DNA from: Lunasporangiospora selenospora
Lineage: Eukaryota > Mortierellomycota > Mortierellomycetes > Mortierellales > Mortierellaceae
Direction of reading: 5' to 3'
DNA length: 26,749 nt
Assembly: GCA_015680635.1 (NCBI GenBank)
Contig: JAABOA010000089.1
Span: forward strand, 1-26,749
The translations under genes and the position numbers were made by a program. A model generated the notes under the pieces. The model saw nothing but the letters and a program-made list of their open reading frames with translations, was not told where the DNA came from and searched no databases. How positions within the stretch are numbered: the stretch's first letter is position 1; every line of letters begins with the position of its first letter. Positions 20,679 through 26,749 of this stretch are shown piece by piece.

Positions 20679-23600
20679 CTACTCATCCCAACTGCGCCCA
20701 AGGATCTCGCCTAGATTCGTCTCATCGACTAGCGATTTCTGCCATCCATTGAGGCTACCCTGCATAATCTGCTCAATATCGTTCTCGGAAATACCGAGGG
20801 CATCGCCCATGGTAATGCAGCCCAATTTTCCTGACCGATGTCGAAGACTCGCTAACGCCAACAGCGCCTCGCTCGTGATTCCTGAGCAGCCAATGATGGT
20901 GAGACAGACGAGCGAATGGGCTGTCTCTGACAGGGATTTGATCGCAGCGTTGGTAAGCGTCGTAATATAGGACAGATCAAGGAGCTGAAGGTTTGGACAA
21001 GACTCACACAAGAGAGCAATGGACTCGTCCGAGATGAAATCTTTATCCATTTCATCTTTTGCCTCGTCTTGATCCCCCATCCCCTCTATCCTGTCACCCT
21101 CTCCATAGTGTTGACTGCTACGGTGATCGCTTGTGGATTGAGGTTGCCTATTCTCTGCGGAACCAGCAGGCGTTTCAATTTCAAGAGGTCCTCGTCAAAT
21201 CCAGTTGGTTCAAGTCCCACGCTGTTGTTTCCACTATCGTTTCCTACATGAGTTTCTGGCATCACACTTGGCGGCTCTGGTGCAATTCTTTCAGGATGTG
21301 CCTGTGCCATGTTCAGCCATTCGAGGCTGTGACAGTTGGCTGCAAGTCCCTTCAAACACTTGTCGGATAGCAGCCCAGAACGCGCAAGGTCCAGCCACTG
21401 AATCCGGGGGCAGTGTCGAACAAGAGCCAGCACGCTGTGCTTCGTGATCAACTCGCAGTCGGAGACCCGGAGCTGTAGCAGTCGAGTACCACACTGTCTA
21501 AGCAAAGGCTTCAGCCCAACATCAGTGACCTGAAAGCACCCTGCCAAATCGATCGATTCCAACCGCAAGGGCGCAATCTTGGGGTCGTTGGCGAGAAGGC
21601 TCTGAACACCTCGATCCGTGATCCTCCAGCATCCTGCGAGGTGAAACGAAACCAAAGTCTGGTGCGCAACGCAGGGTGCATTTCGTACCAGCGCTAGGCC
21701 CTCATCGGTGATATTGTAGCATTCTGAAAGCGTCAGTCGACAGAGGCCTGGACAATTCTCTAGGATGGTTGCTAATGTCCAGTCTGTCACACATCCTCGA
21801 CGAGTCAACAATCGCGCAGGTGCGTTGTTGTGGTCCCAACTCTAACCCCTGCATACCCCCGTTCGAGACTCGCTGGCTCTGGTGATGACGTCGGGAAAGG
21901 ACAGGGGTTTGATGAATAAACGACTGAGAGTCTACTTTCTGCGGATAGAGCGCCTCCTTTTGCAAATTGACGACCTGGATCCACCGTCCACAGGTCTGGA
22001 GCGGGAGTCCTGATGGGAGGCCGTCCCAATATCGCATTTCCGAAAGTTGACGACGACATTCAATGTTCAATTGACGCTTTCGTATTCGAGCCAGAGTTCT
22101 TGAAAATACAGAACGCTGCGATTGACTATAGACGCGTGCGGACAAGGGCGCGGATAATTTATGCTCCGAGTGACTGTTGGTAACTTCTTGGTTGAGGCGC
22201 ATATCCCGCGACACAGGCAAAGTCGATGGCGGTTGGGCCGATATCGAAGAGGGTGAAGCCGAAGAGGAGGAGCGTGAGGAGGAGGAAGAAACCAGGGAAG
22301 AAGGGATAGTCTGTGAATTGCCTCGCATAATAGAGTAGAGGTAGTCTACCCCAGAGACTAGTTTCATCAGCGGTGTCTCGTCGTCAGAGGAATCAAAGTC
22401 CGACTCGTCTGTATCAGCTTCTCCACTATATCTCCAACTAGAGTTCCAGCTTGCTTTGTAGAAATCACTGTTAAAGTGATCGTCGTATGGATTTTCATTT
22501 TCGTAGCCATGGTCGCCGTCTTCTGAATGTGATAGACGGTCGAACCATTCGCCAAAATCAGAGTCGCTCTCGTCGTCATGCTCCTGTAGCAAATTGCCCT
22601 GTTCTTGCCCATCATCCTGATCCTCAGAGCTCTCACCCGTGTTAAGGTTGCCCTCATCATAAGGGTGATCTAGCTCATAACCCCTGCCTTGGCTCATTGG
22701 GAGGGATGACGAAAACGCGATCCCGCTGTCCCGTCGATTTTGTCCGCCTTCACCACTCCCAAAGAGATCAAAGGAAATGTTTGCTGCTTTTGGATTCATA
22801 TTCCCGTCCCGAGACGATCCTGACTCTCCATTGACTCTAAAGTGTTCTTTGCCTTTGCCTTGTTGTTGCATTGACTGTTGACGCTCACGTAGCTTCTTGA
22901 TTCGCAAACGTCGTCGGCGTGCCCGCTCATGGGCCTGCTTGGCTTTCTCTCGTTTCCGCCACAAAAGCCAGGCCTCGATATCCTCCCTGTCTTGCGGGTG
23001 TAAATGAGAAGAGGCTATGAGTGCTGAATGTTGCTGATGAGATGAGAGGCAATCAACCGAGTATGAGAGGTCTGTTAACAAGTCAGATCCAGCAACTGCC
23101 TCCTCTAGGTCATCATCGACGCCGACGTGTACTTGGGTGTTCGCAAGAGGGAGAGTGGTCCTGCTGTCGGAAGCCCCCATAGTACATGGTTTCGTTGCAA
23201 TAGGTCTGTAGTCATTGTCGTTAAAATGACAGGAATCAGCACTTGCAATCGGGAGATACTTGGACCAATGTCTTGACCACAGTATCCGCGGGGATCTCCA
23301 CACATGGGGGCCAAGAAGCTCATACCAGGATCGACAGACAAGCATACACCGGAGTAGGACCCGTGGGTGAGAGGATAGGCAGTCAAAGACCACGACAAGG
23401 ATCTCTGCTGGGAGCATATCGTTGATATGTGTGCGGTCCTGAGACTTTGAGGAGCCTGGGGTTGATCTGTCTGTCCTGCAGCGGCCTCCTCTCTCGCCCT
23501 TGTTGGCGAAATATCCATTCAGGGTGCTGTCATCGTTTATACTACTGAATGAACCAATCTGCTTATATGTTGATGTATCACTATCGCTGTCTCTGGTTAC

Positions 23601-24095
23601 GCTTGGATCCCGTTCTTGCTTATGGGTATCCACAGCCATTGGATTATCGTCAACACTAGGGTTCAGCTCGACCAAAGGAGCTGAATACAAAAGTCGAAGC
23701 GAATGTTGCTGCCATACCAAAGTCAACCGGTGGAAGAACACGATCCACTTTCGAGTGTATCGCTGGCGGAAAAATCCGAGTCGGTGCAATAGATAAAGTG
23801 TATAGAGGAGAAGTCCATGGATCGTTGTTATATCCAGCAGTTGCATGGCCGAGGAAGCGGCAGTGTAGACTGAAGGTGCTGACACTGAGGTCAGTGGTGG
23901 GGCAACAGGTGTGGGTGCAGTGGGGAAGAAGGCTGGTGTGCCAGCAAAGATAGGACAAGAAGTTATGAATGCAGGTTGGTGGCAAGGGGGGAAGGGGATA
24001 TTTTCATGGTGATGCTGATGCTGCTCCTGCTGCTGCTGGCCGTGAGAACGGGGTGGAGGGTGCAGGAAGCACAGGTGGTGAGGAGTAGTGGTCAT
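20679..24095 (-). CDS. F-box / leucine-rich-repeat protein (SCF substrate receptor type)
   Basis: Proposed exons: 24095-21936, 21841-21268, 21154-20679; about 1069 aa. F-box proteins bind Skp1 in SCF ubiquitin ligases and present substrates through their repeats. The F-box lies at about 226-270 (LPAEILVVVFDCLSSHPRVL, then LLRCMLVCRSWYELLGPHVW). Cys-containing LRRs follow in exons 2-3 (about 735-1040): CPGLCRLTLSECYNITDEGL, LAGCWRITDRGV, LAGCFQVTDVGL, SDCELITKHSV, LLDLSYITTLTNAAI. Exon 1 also has a His/Gln/Pro-rich start, a hydrophobic stretch at 91-110 and long acidic, Ser-rich disorder (about 280-660). The intron 21935-21842 is well supported because AAA|GTAGAC and TTAG|AGT are both phase 0. 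The intron 21267-21155 is only the best candidate: it restores frame with a good CCGCAG acceptor but a weak GTGTGA donor. The class resembles Grr1/FBXL; the exact orthologue is unknown. Confidence 0.83.
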
Positions 24096-24469
24096 GACAT
24101 AAAATGGGGAAAAGAGAACAGTGCTACAGGCAAGAAGAGAAGGAGTGTTCTTGCGTGCGCCCTTGTCCCTCCTCCCCCCCCCCGGACAGACGCGTGACTC
24201 GGCCTGGGAACACCCGAGACCACTGGGCCAGTTTCAAAGCCTGTTTCTTCTTTGCTCGCCCTTCTTACTCATTTCTCATCTTTTCATGAGACTAAACTCA
24301 GTCCAGCATGCTGGGATAACCTGAGCAACCTGCATGGCTCTTCAAGAGAAGCAATTCAATGCAGAACCTGTCCATGTGCATGGAGACTTCTCATGGGTTC
24401 GAGGTAGTGGTCAAAGCACTTCCAACGAAATCTTTAAGCCACTTTGGGCTCTTTTGACACGCTAATTTA
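24096..24469. promoter_or_regulatory. Region between PUS7 3' end and F-box gene start
   Basis: This holds the F-box gene promoter and leader (minus strand) and the PUS7 3' end. It has a run of ten C ending near 24183 and a pyrimidine-rich leader on the minus strand close to the ATG at 24095. No TATA box and no further gene were seen. AATAAA on the minus strand overlaps the PUS7 stop (24471-24466). Confidence 0.45.
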
Positions 24470-26749
24470 TTACTCCTGACGTGCCGCCTTGGTTTCTTGC
24501 TCGGACTCTACCAAACCCTCGACCTGATCAATGGTTCGCTTACTAGATGACTCTGAATCCACAGTATTGTCTTCGCTCTTGTCTTCGCTCTTCTCACTTG
24601 ATCCGCCAACATTCAAGGTGCTCTGAAACGCTGAAGATGTGTCTTGTTTACATACCTCCCGGATCGCCATTGTTGCATACTGGCTTGAGCCCAGGGTCAA
24701 GTTCAATATCAAAGCCAGGTACTGGCCGTCCTTGTCGCCTTCCTGAGTTATGCCTGAATTTGATCCATCTTCCTTGTTCTGCAGCTGTGTCAGCATCTCA
24801 AGATCAGTTGTCGTCAAGGACACATCTGGGTCACTATATCTCTTGATCTCCCATTCGACATTCCCGGGCTTGGCAATTAGAGCACGGTATGAGCCTGGGA
24901 GTGAGTACTCCTTGTGAACACCATGCATCTTCAAAGGATCCAGTCCATCCTGCGCCATTAGCTCCTTATACTTGTCCAACAGCTCATGTTGTGGGTAGAT
25001 GATATCATATCCAGGGCATGGCAATATCACGTCATAGATCGAGTACTGATCCACGTTCTCGGGCGTAAGCACCTTGGCCCTAACATGGTCCTTCTCATCT
25101 CGTGCCTTTCCTCCAGACCTTCCTTTTCCTCTACCGTTGCCATTATCCTCCGTCATTCCTTCACCATCTTCCACCTCAGCTGCGTTCAATGGAGCCGATT
25201 TCTCATCAACCACAAGGTCGCCGACTACCGGCTTATCACTCCCGTACATGCGAATTCGTTCTGTTGCCATATGATTCCAGACGTATGACTGGTATGCATG
25301 CACATACATCATCCTCAAGTTTCGGGGGATGTTTCCGAGTGCATCGAAATGATTGTTCTGATGGCCAGCCTTCTGGTACGACCACAAAATTCGCGACTCT
25401 GCTACCCATCGCCTTGGGAACATCTTTAGTGCCTCCTTGGGATCCCGATTATCCGCCCAATGCTGACGAGCCTTCTCTGCGTCCTCGGCCTCTCCAGGAC
25501 GAGGTAGCAAGATCAGATCCACAGCCTGGCTCCATGCTCCCTTTATAATCGCTCGTCCGATTTGATGAGTGCCCACTGATCCGGTTCCAAAACGCTGCAT
25601 GCCATAGTAGTTAACAAATCCCTTGTCCTTTAGCGAAGCCATTGCTCGGTTCAATGTATCATCAGAGTCCACTTGAACATTACGGAGGGTAATTGTAAAA
25701 CGGTTGCCATTGAGATCACCAAGCTTGAGACCCCGGGATACATAGCTGAAATCGCCGACGCGCATGTTACGAAGATTTTTGTTCAAGGAAGCCAAGCGCT
25801 CGGCCTTGACCTTGTGAGCTGTGACCCATTGACTGGTGATACCTCGTCTATCCTTGGTTCCCGCAATGGTAAATACCTTCCCAGGGACGCTATTACGGTT
25901 CAGCCGAATTAAAAGGTCGAGTATTAGCAAAATACACATTTTAAATATAATAAATAAATAAAAAGAACAGAGAGTTATCTCTTTTCACATACTTCAGTAC
26001 TGCAGTGATATGATTAATGGCCTCCATCGATTCACGGTTCTCCTTGTACAGACAGAATCGACAGAACTCGCCTCCGAGCTCCTGCCAAATATCAGATTTC
26101 TTCCCACGTTTGTCTATGCAGCGTTTACATTATGTTCAGCAATATGTACCATGAGAAATAGTTAGAGCCTGCCAGCACAATAAAATCATACATAATTCAT
26201 GGTCCTGTTCCTCAAGGATGCTTCATACCAAAGTTGTCCTTTTTCTTGTGCATACGAAGTCGAATAGCCCCGTCCACTGTCTCCGAGACCATCCTTCCTT
26301 TGTATCGCTCCTTGACCAAAGTATGGATAGCAGTTCGCTTAGTTTTGTCCTCCTCTGGCTGTGGTGAGACAAACAGATCGAGTCACAGCGTTAGTGATCC
26401 GCTGGTTTATATACGCCAATTCCATTCCACCACTATTCGTTGAGTAACAGGTTTACACCTACCTTCAGTATGACAGACTCCACATCATTTCCATAGCTAT
26501 CCAGCATTTTCTTGATCTGGGATACAATTTCCTGATCATCGTTTACGAGCTTGGAAAGCTCGGCCAGCTTGGATTCTTCGCTCATGCTGAGATTGACCTG
26601 CTCTGCTTCTTCCTGGGCTTGTATCCTTGCCTCGCGCTGTTTTACACCCTCTGGATCGGGTATGGGCAGGGCAAATGATGTCAAATGCACAACCTTGTTT
26701 TCCTGATCCACTTCGTTCACTATAAAATCTGAGTATCTTTTTTTTTTTT
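24470..26749 (-). CDS. PUS7: Pus7-type tRNA/RNA pseudouridine synthase (TruD family), 5' partial
   Basis: Exons visible (minus strand): 26749-26463 (5' partial), 26358-26229, 26113-25993, 25889-24470; about 651 aa, all in frame, with the N-terminus missing. Pus7 converts uridine to pseudouridine in tRNAs (position 13 and 35), U2 snRNA and mRNAs at UNUAR-like sites. The first exon reads RYSDFIVNEVDQENKVVHLT, the conserved start of the family fold. The catalytic motif GTKDRRG follows VFTIAG just after the last splice site; its Asp is the nucleophile. Further conserved blocks are GDLNGNRFTITLRNV, KGFVNYYGMQRFGTGSVGTHQIGRA, RNLRMMYVHAYQSYVWNHMA and VILPCPGYDIIYP. A Gly/Lys/Asp-rich insert separates the VGDLVVDE block from the AKVLTPENVDQYSIYDV block, as is usual in eukaryotic members. 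The C-terminus has an acidic, Ser-rich tail. The window ends in 12 T, read as Lys codons, so the true upstream sequence is unknown. Confidence 0.96.

Noticed and set aside
21702-21935. C-terminal 78 codons of the first F-box open frame
   Set aside because: This is intron read-through followed by the wrong frame over the first LRRs; splicing AAA|GTAGAC to TTAG|AGT gives LRR sequence.
24990-25548. Plus-strand frames opposite PUS7
   Set aside because: They are antisense shadows of a well-conserved enzyme exon.
1-26749. tRNA, rRNA, CRISPR arrays or transposase genes
   Set aside because: I scanned for tRNA B-box-like motifs, regularly spaced repeats and transposase or reverse-transcriptase motifs and found none that hold up.

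Overview
The window reads as nuclear DNA of a filamentous, early-diverging fungus. The genes have many short introns (mostly 40-150 nt, GT...AG, often ending TAG), genes lie close together, and the proteins include a fungal-sized Tof1/Timeless, an ER glucosidase II alpha chain and a Pus7-type pseudouridine synthase. A PPP1R21 (KLRAQ) homologue, a family I know to be absent from budding yeast, plus the style of the short secreted protein at the left edge, make a Mortierella-like (Mucoromycota/Mortierellomycota) source my best guess; this is inference, not proof. I saw no rRNA, tRNA, CRISPR array or intact transposon. The sequence ends in a T homopolymer inside a gene and has one 10-N gap at 13904-13913, so it looks like an assembly scaffold. 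|| Left part (1-7273) is accessory-like. The first 92 bases hold the 5' end of a small secreted protein on the minus strand with a TATA box. About 3.9 kb without a recognisable gene follow, holding a 19-bp inverted repeat, short tandem repeats and one doubtful 90-codon ORF. From 3975 to about 6679 lies a decayed gene for a large secreted or cell-surface protein: signal peptide, degenerate repeats of about 30 residues, Thr-rich linkers and Cys-rich regions, all on the plus strand but broken by stops and frame changes. || Right part (7274-26749) is an ordinary housekeeping block. In order: a 12-exon PPP1R21/FERRY Fy-2 homologue (minus); glucosidase II alpha, 5 exons (plus), sharing a 198-bp divergent promoter with it; TOF1/Timeless, 17 exons (plus); an F-box/leucine-rich-repeat protein (minus), convergent with TOF1; and PUS7 (minus), whose 5' end runs off the window. 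I rebuilt the exon structures by hand from splice sites, reading phase and family similarity; all junctions keep frame except one uncertain intron in the F-box gene. || The five genes act in different processes (endosomal mRNA transport, glycoprotein quality control, replication-fork protection, ubiquitin ligase targeting, RNA pseudouridylation), so I see no pathway cluster. The two most interesting items are the fungal PPP1R21 homologue, which keeps both signature ends but has a predicted coiled coil and disordered linker in place of the globular middle of the animal protein, and the decayed repeat-rich surface-protein gene.
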